In this document: positions 46,885 to 56,899 of the stretch, in pieces
Layout: each line of letters begins with the position of its first letter
How positions within the stretch are numbered: the first letter of the stretch is position 1
DNA from: Pseudomonas sp. R37(2017)
GTDB lineage: Bacteria > Pseudomonadota > Gammaproteobacteria > Pseudomonadales > Pseudomonadaceae
Length of the DNA: 64,000 nucleotides
Assembly (NCBI RefSeq): GCF_002113375.1
Contig: NZ_NEHO01000009.1
Location: forward strand, 124,001 to 188,000
Direction of reading: 5' to 3'
Program-made: the position numbers and the translations under genes
Notes under the pieces: model-generated
Told to the model about the DNA's origin: nothing
Seen by the model: the letters and a program-made list of their open reading frames with translations, nothing else
Databases searched by the model: none

Positions 46885-48417
46885 TTACCGGGCCGAAGCG
46901 AGTTGAGTGAAGGCGGTGCCGAGCCATTGCTGCACGCCATGCATCGTAGCGGCAGAGGTATCGAGGAACGGTTGCGGGTACACGCCGATGTAAATCAGCA
47001 GTGCGGCCAGACCGACCACCATGATCATTTCGCGACCGTCCATGCCATGCAGCACCGCGTCCGATTTGGCCGGACCGAAGTACGCACGGTGGATCATGAT
47101 CAGCGAGTAGACCGAACCGAATACCAGGCCGGACGTGGCGATGATGGTGACCCATGGAGCGAACGGGAAGGTGCCGATCAGGATCAGGAACTCACCGACG
47201 AAGTTGCCGGTACCCGGCAAGCCCAGCGACGCTGCCGCGAAGAACAGGCTGAGGGCCGGCAGGTAAGCGATCTTCGACCACAGGCCACCCATTTCACGCA
47301 TGTCGCGGGTGTGGGTGCGTTCGTACAGCTGGCCACTCAGGATAAAGAGTGCCGCCGCCGACAGGCCGTGGGCGAGCATCTGCATCACTGCGCCCTGCAG
47401 CGCCAGTTGGCTGCCCGAGTAGATGCCGATCAGTACGAAGCCCATGTGGGAAACGGACGAGAAGGCAATCAGACGCTTGATGTCGGTTTGCGCGAACGCC
47501 AGGAACGCACCGTAGAAGATCCCGATCAGACCCAGGGTCATGGCGAACGGCGCAAACTCGGCCGAGGCGTTCGGGAACAGCGGCAGGGCGAAACGCAGCA
47601 GGCCGTAGGCAGCGGTTTTCAGCAAGATACCGGCGAGGTCGACGGAACCCGCGGTCGGTGCCTGGGCGTGGGCATCAGGCAGCCAGGAGTGGAACGGAAC
47701 CACTGGCAGCTTGACCGCGAAGGCGATGAAGAAGCCGAGCATCAGGATGTACTCGGTAGTCGTCGACATCTTGGTCTTCAACAGGTCGGCGTAGTTGAAG
47801 GTAATCACGCCGGTGTCGTTGAAGTTGACCAGTACCAGGCCCAGGATCGCCACCAGCATGATCAGGCCGGAAGCCTGAGTGAAGATGAAGAACTTGGTCG
47901 CCGCGTAGATCCGGGTTTTCTTGCCGTCCGAAGAGCTGTGACCCCAGAGCGCGATGAGGAAGTACATCGGCACCAGCATCATTTCCCAGAAGAAGAAGAA
48001 CATGAACAGGTCGAGGGCGAGGAACACGCCGACGACACCGCCCAGGATCCACATCAGGTTCAGGTGGAAGAAGCCGACGTGACGCTGGATCTCTTTCCAC
48101 GAGCAGAGTACCGAGAGAACACCCAGCAGGCCGGTCAGCAGGATCATCAACAGCGACAGGCCGTCGAGGGCCAGGTGCACGTTGATGCCGAAGCGCTGGA
48201 TCCAGACGTGCTTGAACTCAATCACCCAGGTCGGATCGGCGCCAGGCGCCGGGGCAAATGAATAGTCACCGTTGGCCCACAGCCAGAGGCCGAGGGAGAG
48301 CAGCAGGGACATGGTGATCAGCGCAATCCAGCGGGGGAGGGTGGCGCCGAAGCGCTCACCCATCCAGCACAGCAGGCCGCCGATGAAGGGGATCAGGATT
48401 AGCCAGGGCAGAATCAT
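46885..48417 (-). CDS. nuoM: NuoM, NADH:quinone oxidoreductase subunit M
   Basis: 510 residues, antiporter-like membrane subunit. Key features: FFFFWEMMLVPMYFLIALWG (conserved glutamate in TM5), FAVKLPVVPFHSWLPDAHAQAPTAGSV (conserved lysine and the family signature) and FSSVSHMGFVLIGIYSG. It pumps protons at the middle of the membrane arm. The gap to nuoN is only 7 bp. Confidence 0.96.
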   Translation of the reverse strand: MILPWLILIPFIGGLLCWMGERFGATLPRWIALITMSLLLSLGLWLWANGDYSFAPAPGADPTWVIEFKHVWIQRFGINVHLALDGLSLLMILLTGLLGVLSVLCSWKEIQRHVGFFHLNLMWILGGVVGVFLALDLFMFFFFWEMMLVPMYFLIALWGHSSSDGKKTRIYAATKFFIFTQASGLIMLVAILGLVLVNFNDTGVITFNYADLLKTKMSTTTEYILMLGFFIAFAVKLPVVPFHSWLPDAHAQAPTAGSVDLAGILLKTAAYGLLRFALPLFPNASAEFAPFAMTLGLIGIFYGAFLAFAQTDIKRLIAFSSVSHMGFVLIGIYSGSQLALQGAVMQMLAHGLSAAALFILSGQLYERTHTRDMREMGGLWSKIAYLPALSLFFAAASLGLPGTGNFVGEFLILIGTFPFAPWVTIIATSGLVFGSVYSLIMIHRAYFGPAKSDAVLHGMDGREMIMVVGLAALLIYIGVYPQPFLDTSAATMHGVQQWLGTAFTQLASAR

Positions 48418-48456
48418 GACGGGCTCGTTTCCTTTCGCAAATTCGCAAGGTTCATA

Positions 48457-50310
48457 TCAGACCGCTACCAGCACGACGGCGCCAATTACCAGCACGGCAC
48501 CAGCAGCCATCGAGGCGGCATACCAACGCAGTTGACCGGTCTCGGTACGGCTCAGGGCGGTGTGACCGCCTTTGGCCATGCGCGGGATCAGACCGATGGT
48601 CTGGTCGAGCGGGTCTTTGCGCAGGATGTGGCTGATCGCCAGGTAAGGCTTGACGAACAGTTTGTCGTAGATCCAGTCGAAGCCCCAGGCAGCGAACCAC
48701 CAGGCCGAAAGGAGGCGGCCGATGCCGCTGTTGGCGACGGCGGTGACGAAGCGACGCTTGCCGAGGAACAGCAGCGCGGCCAGCAGGATACCGGCCAGGG
48801 CGATGGCGCCCGAAGCGATTTCCAGGCTGTGCTTGGCTTCGCCGCCGGCATGGCCGACGCTTTCTGGCAACACGCCGTGCAGCGGTGGAACGATCATCGC
48901 GCCGATAGCGGTGGACAATACGATCAGCACCGACAGTGGCAGCCAGTGGGCGATGCCGTGACCGGCGTGGGCTTCGGTCTTCGCTTCACCGTGGAACGCG
49001 ATGAAGATCAGGCGGAAGGTGTAGAGCGAGGTCATGAACGCGCCGACCAGGCCGGCGTAGAGCAGGCCGTTGTTGCCGCTGGCGAACGCTTCCCAGAGGA
49101 TTTCGTCCTTCGAGTAGAAGCCCGCGGTCACCAGAGGCAGGGCCGCCAGGGCCGCGCCGCCGACGATGAAGCTGGCATAGGCCAGTGGCAGTTTCTTCCA
49201 CAGACCGCCCATCTTGAAGATGTCCTGCTCGTGGTGGCAGGCAACGATCACCGCACCGGACGCAAGGAACAACAGGGCCTTGAAGAAAGCGTGGGTCATC
49301 AGGTGGAAGATCGCGCCATCCCAGGCACCCACGCCAAGGGCCAGGAACATGTAGCCGATCTGGCTCATGGTCGAGTAGGCGAGGATACGCTTGATGTCGG
49401 TCTGGACCAGGGCTGCAAAGCCGGCCAGGACCAGGGTCACGCCGCCGACGATGCCCACCAGGTGCAGGATTTCCGGCGCCAGGGTGAACAGGCCGTGGGT
49501 ACGGGCGATCAGGTAGACGCCCGCGGTCACCATGGTTGCGGCGTGGATCAGTGCCGAAACCGGGGTAGGACCGGCCATCGCATCCGCCAGCCAGGTCTGC
49601 AGCGGCAGTTGCGCGGATTTACCGACAGCGCCGCCCAGCAGCATCAGGGTGGCCACGACCATCCAGAAATCACCGGACTGGAATTTCTGCGGTGCCAGCA
49701 CCAACAGCTCCTGGACGTTCAGGGTGCCCAGTTGGGCAAACAGAATGAACAGGCCGATGGCCATGAACACGTCGCCGATACGGGTCACGATGAAGGCTTT
49801 GAGTGCGGCGTTACCGTTGTTGCGGTTGCTGTAGTAGAAACCGATCAACAGGTACGAGCACAGGCCCACGCCTTCCCAGCCGAAGTACACGAACAACAGG
49901 TTATCGGCCAGGACCAGGAACAGCATGCTGGCGATGAACAGGTTGGTGTAGGCGAAGAAACGCGAGTAGCCGTCTTCACCGCGCATGTACCAGGACGCGA
50001 ACAGGTGGATCAGGAAGCCCACGCCCACCACCACGCCCAGCATGGTCACGGACAGACCATCCAGGTGCAGGGCGAAGTTCGGCTGGAAGCCTTCCACGGA
50101 AATCCAGCGCCACAGCACTTGCACATAGGCTCCACCTTCCGGTGGGGCGACGTTGAACTGCCAGATCACGTAGGCGGCGACGATGGCCGACAGGCCGACG
50201 GAACCAACGCCGATCAGCGCGGCCAGGTTTTCCGAAATGCGGCCGCGCGAGAACGACAGCAACAGGAAACCGATGAGAGGGAATACGAAAGTCAGAAAGA
50301 GTAGGTTCAT
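48457..50310 (-). CDS. nuoL: NuoL, NADH:quinone oxidoreductase subunit L
   Basis: 617 residues, the largest antiporter-like subunit, at the tip of the membrane arm. VYFGWEGVGLCSYLLIGFYY carries the conserved glutamate; GKSAQLPLQTWLADAMAGPTPVSALIHAATMVTAGVYL is the lysine-containing family signature. The C-terminal lateral helix and final membrane helix (residues ~530-617) are present. Its start overlaps the nuoK stop by 4 bp. Confidence 0.96.
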   Translation of the reverse strand: MNLLFLTFVFPLIGFLLLSFSRGRISENLAALIGVGSVGLSAIVAAYVIWQFNVAPPEGGAYVQVLWRWISVEGFQPNFALHLDGLSVTMLGVVVGVGFLIHLFASWYMRGEDGYSRFFAYTNLFIASMLFLVLADNLLFVYFGWEGVGLCSYLLIGFYYSNRNNGNAALKAFIVTRIGDVFMAIGLFILFAQLGTLNVQELLVLAPQKFQSGDFWMVVATLMLLGGAVGKSAQLPLQTWLADAMAGPTPVSALIHAATMVTAGVYLIARTHGLFTLAPEILHLVGIVGGVTLVLAGFAALVQTDIKRILAYSTMSQIGYMFLALGVGAWDGAIFHLMTHAFFKALLFLASGAVIVACHHEQDIFKMGGLWKKLPLAYASFIVGGAALAALPLVTAGFYSKDEILWEAFASGNNGLLYAGLVGAFMTSLYTFRLIFIAFHGEAKTEAHAGHGIAHWLPLSVLIVLSTAIGAMIVPPLHGVLPESVGHAGGEAKHSLEIASGAIALAGILLAALLFLGKRRFVTAVANSGIGRLLSAWWFAAWGFDWIYDKLFVKPYLAISHILRKDPLDQTIGLIPRMAKGGHTALSRTETGQLRWYAASMAAGAVLVIGAVVLVAV

Positions 50311-50615
50311 CCGCGCATCTCACTGGCAGCGTCGATATCGAGCGTGTGGAAGCGGCGATACAGTTGCAGCAGGATCGCCAGGCCGATACTGGCCTCGGCG
50401 GCTGCGAGGCTGATCACCAGGACGAACATGATCTGTCCGTCCGGCTGCGCCCAGCGGCTTCCGGCAACGATGAACGCCAAGGCGGAGGCATTCATCATGA
50501 CCTCCAGGCTCATCAGCACGAAGAGGATGTTGCGGCGGACCATCAGGCCGACCAGGCCGAGGCAGAACAGGATGCCGGCGACCGCCAGACCATGCTCCAT
50601 GGGGATAGCAGGCAT
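50307..50615 (-). CDS. nuoK: NuoK, NADH:quinone oxidoreductase subunit K
   Basis: 102 residues, three membrane helices, with conserved glutamates in MSLEVMMNASALAF and LAAAEASIGLAIL. Two in-frame ATGs exist (50621 and 50615). AAGGAG stands only two bases from the first but eight from the second, so 50615 (MPAIPMEHG) is preferred and gives the usual family length. Confidence 0.95.
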   Translation of the reverse strand: MPAIPMEHGLAVAGILFCLGLVGLMVRRNILFVLMSLEVMMNASALAFIVAGSRWAQPDGQIMFVLVISLAAAEASIGLAILLQLYRRFHTLDIDAASEMRG

Positions 50616-50617
50616 CG

Positions 50618-51121
50618 TCATTGCTCCTTGGCTTCGTTACGGCCCAAATGGAACGCCGTGACGGCTGCGGCGAGCAGCAGCATCGAGGCGAGTTCGACCA
50701 CCAGCAGGTAAGGACCGAACAGGCTGATGCCCACGGCCTTGGCGTCTACGGTGGAGTGGCCGACGGCCTGGCCGCTCTGGTGGGAGAACAGCACATACAG
50801 CAGTTCCACCAGCAGCAGTGCGGCGAGCAGGACCGGGCCACCCCAGATACCGGGCTTGAGCCAGACGCGCTCTTGCTGAACCGAGGCAGGCCCCAGGTTC
50901 AGCATCATCACCACGAACACGAACAGCACCATGATGGCGCCAGCGTAGGCGATCACTTCCAGGACACCGGCAAACGGCGCGCCAAGGGCGAAGAACGTCA
51001 TCGCCACGGCGATCAGCGAAATGATCAGGTAGAGCAGGGCATGCACGGGGTTGGTGTTGGTGATTACGCGAAGCGTGGACACCACAGCGATACCCGATGC
51101 GAAATAGAAAGCGAATTCCAT
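50618..51121 (-). CDS. nuoJ: NuoJ, NADH:quinone oxidoreductase subunit J
   Basis: 167 residues, five membrane helices, including FAGVLEVIAYAGAIMVLFVFVVMML, the conserved TM3 with its pi-bulge region. It lies in the membrane arm near the quinone site and couples redox changes to proton pumping. Confidence 0.95.
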   Translation of the reverse strand: MEFAFYFASGIAVVSTLRVITNTNPVHALLYLIISLIAVAMTFFALGAPFAGVLEVIAYAGAIMVLFVFVVMMLNLGPASVQQERVWLKPGIWGGPVLLAALLLVELLYVLFSHQSGQAVGHSTVDAKAVGISLFGPYLLVVELASMLLLAAAVTAFHLGRNEAKEQ

Positions 51122-51130
51122 CTTTCTTCC

Positions 51131-51676
51131 TTAAGGCAGCAAGCTCTTCACGTTGATCGGTTCGGCTTCATTCTGCGCGGAGCCTTTCGGCTTCCCGGCA
51201 ATCGCCATACCAGCAACACGATAGAAGTTGTAATCAGGGTTTTTGCCGGGGCCGGAGATCAGCAGATCTTCTTTCTCGTAAACCAGGTCCTGACGTTTGA
51301 ACTCGGCCATTTCGAAATCCGGCGTCAGCTGGATCGCGGTGGTCGGGCAGGCTTCCTCGCAGAGGCCGCAGAAAATGCAGCGCGAGAAGTTGATGCGGAA
51401 GAAGTCCGGGTACCAGCGACCGTCTTCGGTTTCAGCTTTCTGCAGCGAGATGCAACCGACCGGGCAAGCCACGGCGCACAGGTTGCACGCTACACAACGC
51501 TCTTCACCGTCGGGGTCGCGGGTCAGGACGATACGCCCACGGTAGCGCGGCGGCAGGTAGACCGGTTCTTCCGGGTACTGCAGCGTGTCGCGCTTGCGGA
51601 AGGCGTGGCCGAAAATCATCACCAGGCTGCGAAGCTGGGTGTAGAGGCCATGCACGATATCTAGAATGTACTTCAT
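51131..51676 (-). CDS. nuoI: NuoI, NADH:quinone oxidoreductase subunit I (two 4Fe-4S)
   Basis: 181 residues. Two ferredoxin motifs, CVACNLCAVACPVGC and CIFCGLCEEACPTTA, bind clusters N6a and N6b in the peripheral arm and pass electrons toward NuoB. The N-terminal region anchors to the membrane surface. It lies 9 bp upstream of nuoJ and 12 bp after nuoH. Confidence 0.96.
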   Translation of the reverse strand: MKYILDIVHGLYTQLRSLVMIFGHAFRKRDTLQYPEEPVYLPPRYRGRIVLTRDPDGEERCVACNLCAVACPVGCISLQKAETEDGRWYPDFFRINFSRCIFCGLCEEACPTTAIQLTPDFEMAEFKRQDLVYEKEDLLISGPGKNPDYNFYRVAGMAIAGKPKGSAQNEAEPINVKSLLP

Positions 51677-51688
51677 GATTCTCTATCC

Positions 51689-52696
51689 TCACTGAGCCGC
51701 GACGGCGGGCGTGTTGAGCAACACGAGCGCAGCGGTCACCAGCATGTTGACGAGGGTCAGCGGCAAGCAGAACTTCCAGCTGAAATCCATCACCTGGTCA
51801 TACCGTGGGCGCGGGATCGAAGCGCGCAGCAGGATGAACATCATGATGAAGAAACCGGTTTTCAGCGCGAACCAGATGAACGGGATCTGCGGCAGGATGT
51901 CGAACGGACCGTGCCAGCCACCGAAGAACAAGGTCACCAGCAGTGCCGAGATCAGCACGATACCGATGTACTCGCCGACGAAGAACATGCCCCATTTCAT
52001 GCCGGCGTATTCAATGTGGTAGCCGTCGGCCAGTTCCTGTTCCGCTTCCGGCTGGTCGAACGGGTGACGGTGAGTCACGGCCACGCCAGCGATGAAGAAG
52101 GTCAGGAAGCCGAAGATCTGCGGAATGATGAACCACATGTTCTGCGCTTGATATTCAACGATGTCGCGCATGTTGAACGAGCCGACCTGGATCACGATGC
52201 CCATCAGCGACAGGCCCATGAACACTTCGTACGACACGGTTTGCGCCGAGGCACGCAAGCTGCCCAGCAGGGCGAACTTGTTGTTGCTCGACCAACCGGC
52301 GAACAACACCGCGTAGACCGACAGGCCCGCCATGGCGAAGAAGAACAGGATGCCGATGTTGATGTCCGCCACGCCCCAGGTCGGGGTGATCGGGATGATC
52401 GCGAAGGCAATCAGCAGGGCGCTCATGGCCACGACCGGTGCCAGGGTGAAGATCATCTTGTCGGCGAACGGCGGCGTCCAGTCTTCCTTGAAGAACATCT
52501 TGATCATGTCGGCGGCGATCTGGAACGCACCGAACGGACCTACGCGGTTCGGACCGTAACGGTCCTGCCAGAGGGCGAGCAAGCGACGCTCGACCCAGCT
52601 GAGCAGGGCGCCGCAGATCACTACGGCGAGCAGGATCACCACGGCCTTGAGGACCGCGATGATCACATCGATCACTTCAGGAGTGAACCAGGTCAT
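51689..52696 (-). CDS. nuoH: NuoH, NADH:quinone oxidoreductase subunit H
   Basis: 335 residues, eight membrane helices. The quinone-chamber loop is complete: ERRLLALWQDRYGPNRVGPFG and FDQPEAEQELADGYHIEYAG. It links the peripheral and membrane arms. The start overlaps the nuoG stop by 4 bp. Confidence 0.96.
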   Translation of the reverse strand: MTWFTPEVIDVIIAVLKAVVILLAVVICGALLSWVERRLLALWQDRYGPNRVGPFGAFQIAADMIKMFFKEDWTPPFADKMIFTLAPVVAMSALLIAFAIIPITPTWGVADINIGILFFFAMAGLSVYAVLFAGWSSNNKFALLGSLRASAQTVSYEVFMGLSLMGIVIQVGSFNMRDIVEYQAQNMWFIIPQIFGFLTFFIAGVAVTHRHPFDQPEAEQELADGYHIEYAGMKWGMFFVGEYIGIVLISALLVTLFFGGWHGPFDILPQIPFIWFALKTGFFIMMFILLRASIPRPRYDQVMDFSWKFCLPLTLVNMLVTAALVLLNTPAVAAQ

Positions 52697-55407
52697 TGAG
52701 CTGCCTCCTGCAGACCGTCAACGGATTTACCGAAAATCGCTGGCGGAATGCCGGCGATGCCCGCAGGCAATGCCACCAGGCCTGCGCCCAGTTCTTCATT
52801 GATGCGCAGCGGCAGACGCAGGGTCTGGCCGGCCACGTTCAGGCTCAGCATGGCACCGTCGTTGACGCCCAGGCGGTCGGCTTCGGACTTGGCCAGTGCA
52901 ACATAAGCAGCCGGAATGCGCTCCTGAACCGGCGCGGCTTTCGAAGAGTTCTCTTCGCTGCCGAACAGGTGGAAGAACGGTACGGCCTGCCAGGTGCCTT
53001 GCGCCGGGTTGAATGCCCTTGGAACAGAGGCGAACCAGTTCAGCGAGTCACCGGTGCTTTCGATCAGGCGAGTGCCCGGGTCGCCAGCGCGGATGTGACC
53101 ACCGACTTCGTCCTGGAACTTGTTCCAGGCCTGCGGCGAGTTCCAGCCCGGAGACCAGGCGAATGGCACTTGCTGACGCGGTTCGGCCGAGCCCGAGTAA
53201 CCTTCCATGGAGAAGGCGAACGCGGTGTCCTTGTCCTGCGGGGTACGCGGTTCGTGCACGCTGATGTCGGCGCGCATGGCGGTACGACCGGAGTAACGCA
53301 GCGGCTCACGGGCCAGTTTCAGACCTTTGATGCGGAACGCGGCGGACGGTGCGGCGTCTACGATGGCGGCCAGTTGCGGAGTGCTCGAAGCGACCGCAGC
53401 GGTGACGTGGTCCAGTTGGGTCCAGTCGATCGCCTGGTTCAGCAAGGTTGCGCGCAAGGCATGCAGCCAGCGCCAGCCTTCGTGAACCAGGATGCTCGCA
53501 TCCATGTATTGCGGGTCGAACACCTGGAAGAAGCGCTGGGCGCGGCCTTCCTGGCTGACCAGGGTACCGTCGCCTTCAGCGAAGCTGGCGGCTGGCAGGA
53601 CCAGGTGAGCGCGGTCAGTGGTGGCGGTCTTCTGATGGTCGGCGACGATCAGCACCTTGGCGGCGGTCAGGGCAGCATCGACACGGGCCTTGTCGGTACG
53701 GGTGTACAGATCGTTTTCCAGCACGACGACGGCGTCGGCTTTACCGTCGATCACGGCTTGCAGCGCGGCGTCGACCGATTCGCCACCGAGCATGGCCAGG
53801 CCGAGGCTGTTGGCCTCTGGCACGATCAGGCTGATGGAGCCGTTCTTCTCGCGCAGCTTAAGGGCTTTGGCAATGTTGGCAGCAGCCTCGATCAGCGCTT
53901 TGGAACCCAGGGAAGTACCGGCGATGATCAGCGGGCGCTTGGCCGCGAGCAGGGCATCGGCAATGCGCTTGGCCAATTCGAGGGCTTCAGCGTCAAGGCC
54001 TTCAACGGCTGGAGCGCTGGCGTCGAGGGCGTGAGCCACGGCGAAACCGATGCGGGCCAGGTCGTCGGGAGCGGCGTGAACGCACTCTTCGGCGATGTCG
54101 TCGAGCTTGGTTTCAGCCAGGCTGGCGATGAACAGCGGGTTCAGCGCATGCTGGCCGATGTTCTTCACGGCGGCGTCGAGCCAAGGCTGGACACGCATGG
54201 CGTCGGCCATGTCTTCGGCCTTGCCCTTGACCGATTGACGCAGGGCCAAAGCCATGCGCGCAGCAGTCTGGGTCAGGTCTTCACCGAGGACGAACACGGC
54301 GTCGTGGTCTTCGATGTCGCGCATGTTCGGCACTGGCAGAGGGCTTTCTTTGAGCACCTGCAGGACCAGACGGATGCGTTCCAGCTCACCGGCTTCGATA
54401 CCGGAGTAGAAGTGCTCGGCACCGACCAGTTCGCGCAACGCGTAGTTGCTTTCGAGGCTGGCACGTGGCGAACCGATGCCGACGATGTTGCGACCGCGCA
54501 GCAGGTCGGCGGCCTTGTCCAGTGCTTCGTCCAGGCTCAGCTTGGCGCCGTTGGCCAGCAGTGGCTGACGTGGACGGTCCTTGCGGTTGACGTAGCCATA
54601 GCCGAAACGGCCACGGTCGCACAGGAAGTACTGGTTCACCGAACCGTTGTAGCGGTTTTCGATGCGACGCAGCTCGCCGTAACGCTCGCCCGGGGAGATG
54701 TTGCAACCGCTGGAGCAGCCATGGCAGATGCTCGGCGAGAACTGCATGTCCCACTTGCGGTTGTAGCGCTCGGAGTGAGTCTTGTCGGTGAACACACCGG
54801 TCGGGCAGACCTCGGTGAGGTTGCCGGAGAACTCGCTTTCCAGCACGCCGTCTTCAACGCGACCGAAGTACACGTTGTCGTGGGCGCCGTACACACCCAG
54901 GTCGGTGCCACCGGCGTAGTCCTTGTAGAAGCGCACGCAGCGGTAGCAAGCGATGCAGCGGTTCATTTCGTGGGAAATGAACGGGCCCAGTTGCTGGTTC
55001 TGGTGGGTACGCTTGGTGAAGCGGTAACGGCGCTCGTTGTGGCCGGTCATTACCGTCATGTCTTGCAGGTGGCAGTGACCGCCTTCCTCACAGACCGGGC
55101 AGTCGTGAGGGTGGTTGGTCATCAGCCATTCGACGACACTGGCGCGGAAGGCCTTGGACTCTTCATCTTCGATGGAGATCCAGGTGTTGTCGGTGGCAGG
55201 GGTCATGCAGGACATGACGATACGACCACGGGTGTCGTTCTCGTCGGTGTACTGCTTGACCGCGCACTGGCGGCAAGCGCCAACGCTGCCAAGGGCAGGG
55301 TGCCAGCAGAAATAAGGGATATCGAGGCCTAGCGACAGACATGCCTGTAACAGGTTGTCTGCCCCATCGACTTCGAGCTCTTTGCCGTCTACGTGGATAG
55401 TGGCCAT
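52693..55407 (-). CDS. nuoG: NuoG, NADH:quinone oxidoreductase subunit G (iron-sulphur)
   Basis: 904 residues. N-terminal 2Fe-2S ferredoxin domain with C in YFCWHPALGSVGACRQC and the later SCMTPA. Next is the His-ligated cluster region HPHDCPVCEEGGHCHLQDM, then 4Fe-4S ligands in CIACYRCVRFYKDYAGG, and an extra cluster motif CHGCSSGCNISPGER (N7 type). The remainder is a molybdopterin-oxidoreductase-like fold without cofactor function. It is preceded by a 136-bp gap with a strong hairpin, unlike the rest of the operon. Confidence 0.96.
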   Translation of the reverse strand: MATIHVDGKELEVDGADNLLQACLSLGLDIPYFCWHPALGSVGACRQCAVKQYTDENDTRGRIVMSCMTPATDNTWISIEDEESKAFRASVVEWLMTNHPHDCPVCEEGGHCHLQDMTVMTGHNERRYRFTKRTHQNQQLGPFISHEMNRCIACYRCVRFYKDYAGGTDLGVYGAHDNVYFGRVEDGVLESEFSGNLTEVCPTGVFTDKTHSERYNRKWDMQFSPSICHGCSSGCNISPGERYGELRRIENRYNGSVNQYFLCDRGRFGYGYVNRKDRPRQPLLANGAKLSLDEALDKAADLLRGRNIVGIGSPRASLESNYALRELVGAEHFYSGIEAGELERIRLVLQVLKESPLPVPNMRDIEDHDAVFVLGEDLTQTAARMALALRQSVKGKAEDMADAMRVQPWLDAAVKNIGQHALNPLFIASLAETKLDDIAEECVHAAPDDLARIGFAVAHALDASAPAVEGLDAEALELAKRIADALLAAKRPLIIAGTSLGSKALIEAAANIAKALKLREKNGSISLIVPEANSLGLAMLGGESVDAALQAVIDGKADAVVVLENDLYTRTDKARVDAALTAAKVLIVADHQKTATTDRAHLVLPAASFAEGDGTLVSQEGRAQRFFQVFDPQYMDASILVHEGWRWLHALRATLLNQAIDWTQLDHVTAAVASSTPQLAAIVDAAPSAAFRIKGLKLAREPLRYSGRTAMRADISVHEPRTPQDKDTAFAFSMEGYSGSAEPRQQVPFAWSPGWNSPQAWNKFQDEVGGHIRAGDPGTRLIESTGDSLNWFASVPRAFNPAQGTWQAVPFFHLFGSEENSSKAAPVQERIPAAYVALAKSEADRLGVNDGAMLSLNVAGQTLRLPLRINEELGAGLVALPAGIAGIPPAIFGKSVDGLQEAAQ

Positions 55408-55509
55408 GGTTCAAAGTTCTTCGTTGGCCCGGTGTCAGCGGGCGTGGCTAATGGAATCTTGTTATCCGCGTGAATCAACACAGCCGTTGAAGGCGTCATC
55501 ACACGAAAA

Positions 55510-55531
55510 GCGAAGGGCACGGACCCTTCGC
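55510..55531 (-). terminator. Intra-operon hairpin between nuoF and nuoG (possible attenuator)
   Basis: On the minus strand GCGAAGGG, loop TCCGTG, CCCTTCGC followed by TTTTC. It stands 13 bp after the nuoF stop and about 100 bp before nuoG. The stem of eight GC-rich pairs and a short T run suggest partial termination or an RNA-processing/stability element. Confidence 0.6.
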
Positions 55532-55543
55532 CTTTTTAAGCGT

Positions 55544-56899
55544 TTACGCGCCGACTACGATCGGCCTTGCCAGAGGCGGGACGGCGGCGCTGACAGGCGC
55601 GATACCGGCTTCGAACTCTGGACGGAAGTATTTGATTGCGCTGCCCAATGGCTCCACGGCGCCCGGTGCGTGAGCACAGAAGGTCTTGCCCGGGCCGAGG
55701 AAACCGACCAGGCCCAGCAGGGTCTCGATGTCGCCTGGCTGACCCTGGCCGTTCTCGATGGCCATCAGGAGCTTGACGCTCCATGGCAAGCCGTCGCGGC
55801 ACGGAGTGCAGAAACCACAGGATTCGCGGGCGAAGAACTGCTCCATATTGCGCAGCAGGGACACCATGTTGATGCTGTCGTCCACCGCCATGGCCAGGCC
55901 GGTACCCATACGGGTGCCCACCTTGGCGATGCCGCCGGCATACATTTGTGCGTCCAGGTGTTCCGGCAACAGGAAACCGGTACCGGCGCCGCCAGGCTGC
56001 CAGCACTTGAGCTTGTAACCGTCGCGCATGCCGCCGGCGTAGTCTTCGAACAGTTCGCGACCGGTGACGCCGAACGGCAATTCCCACAGGCCCGGGTTCT
56101 TGACCTTGCCGGAGAAGCCCATGAGCTTGGTGCCCATGTCTTCGCTGCCTTCGCGAGCCAACGATTTGTACCAGTCCACGCCGTCGGCGATGATCGCCGG
56201 CACGTTGCACAGGGTCTCGACGTTGTTCACGCAAGTCGGCTTGCCCCACACGCCAACGGCGGCAGGGAAGGGCGGCTTGGAGCGAGGGTTGGCGCGGCGG
56301 CCTTCCAGCGAGTTGATCAGTGCGGTTTCTTCGCCGCAGATGTAACGTCCGGCACCGGTGTGGACGAACAGTTCGAAATCGAAGCCGCTGCCCAGGATGT
56401 TCTTGCCCAGCAGGCCCGCTGCCTTGGCTTCTTCCACGGCACGGTTCAGGTGCCTGGCGGCGGTGGTGTACTCGCCACGCAGGAAGATGTAGCCACGATA
56501 GGTTTTCAGCGCGCGGGCACTGATCAGCATGCCTTCGATCAGCAGATGGGGCAGTTGCTCCATCAGCATGCGGTCTTTCCAGGTGTTCGGTTCCATTTCA
56601 TCCGCGTTGCACAGCAGGTAGCGGATGTTGATGGATTCGTCCTTTGGCATCAGGCCCCACTTCACTCCAGTGGGGAAGCCTGCACCGCCGCGGCCCTTGA
56701 GGCCGGAGTCTTTCACGGTCTGGACGATGTCGTCCTGAGCCATGTCGGCGAAGGCCTTGCGGGCAGCGGCGTAACCGTTCTTGGCCTGGTACTCGTCGAG
56801 CCAGACGGCTTCGCCGTCGTCACGCAGACGCCAGGTGAGCGGGTGAGTCTCGGCCGAACGCTTGATGCGGTTGGCCGGACCGAAGGAAGTCAGGGTCAT
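55544..56899 (-). CDS. nuoF: NuoF, NADH-binding subunit of complex I
   Basis: 451 residues. NADH site GRGGAGFPTGVKW, FMN-binding region GAGRYICGEETALINSLEG (ESLEG-like) and the 4Fe-4S N3 motif ESCGFCTPCRDG are all present. It oxidises NADH and passes electrons to FMN and then N3. The start overlaps the nuoE stop by 4 bp. Confidence 0.97.
   Translation of the reverse strand: MTLTSFGPANRIKRSAETHPLTWRLRDDGEAVWLDEYQAKNGYAAARKAFADMAQDDIVQTVKDSGLKGRGGAGFPTGVKWGLMPKDESINIRYLLCNADEMEPNTWKDRMLMEQLPHLLIEGMLISARALKTYRGYIFLRGEYTTAARHLNRAVEEAKAAGLLGKNILGSGFDFELFVHTGAGRYICGEETALINSLEGRRANPRSKPPFPAAVGVWGKPTCVNNVETLCNVPAIIADGVDWYKSLAREGSEDMGTKLMGFSGKVKNPGLWELPFGVTGRELFEDYAGGMRDGYKLKCWQPGGAGTGFLLPEHLDAQMYAGGIAKVGTRMGTGLAMAVDDSINMVSLLRNMEQFFARESCGFCTPCRDGLPWSVKLLMAIENGQGQPGDIETLLGLVGFLGPGKTFCAHAPGAVEPLGSAIKYFRPEFEAGIAPVSAAVPPLARPIVVGA

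Noticed and set aside
48532..50304. 590-codon plus-strand frame opposite nuoL
   Set aside because: Antisense shadow of nuoL; composition is hydrophilic, repetitive and without motifs.
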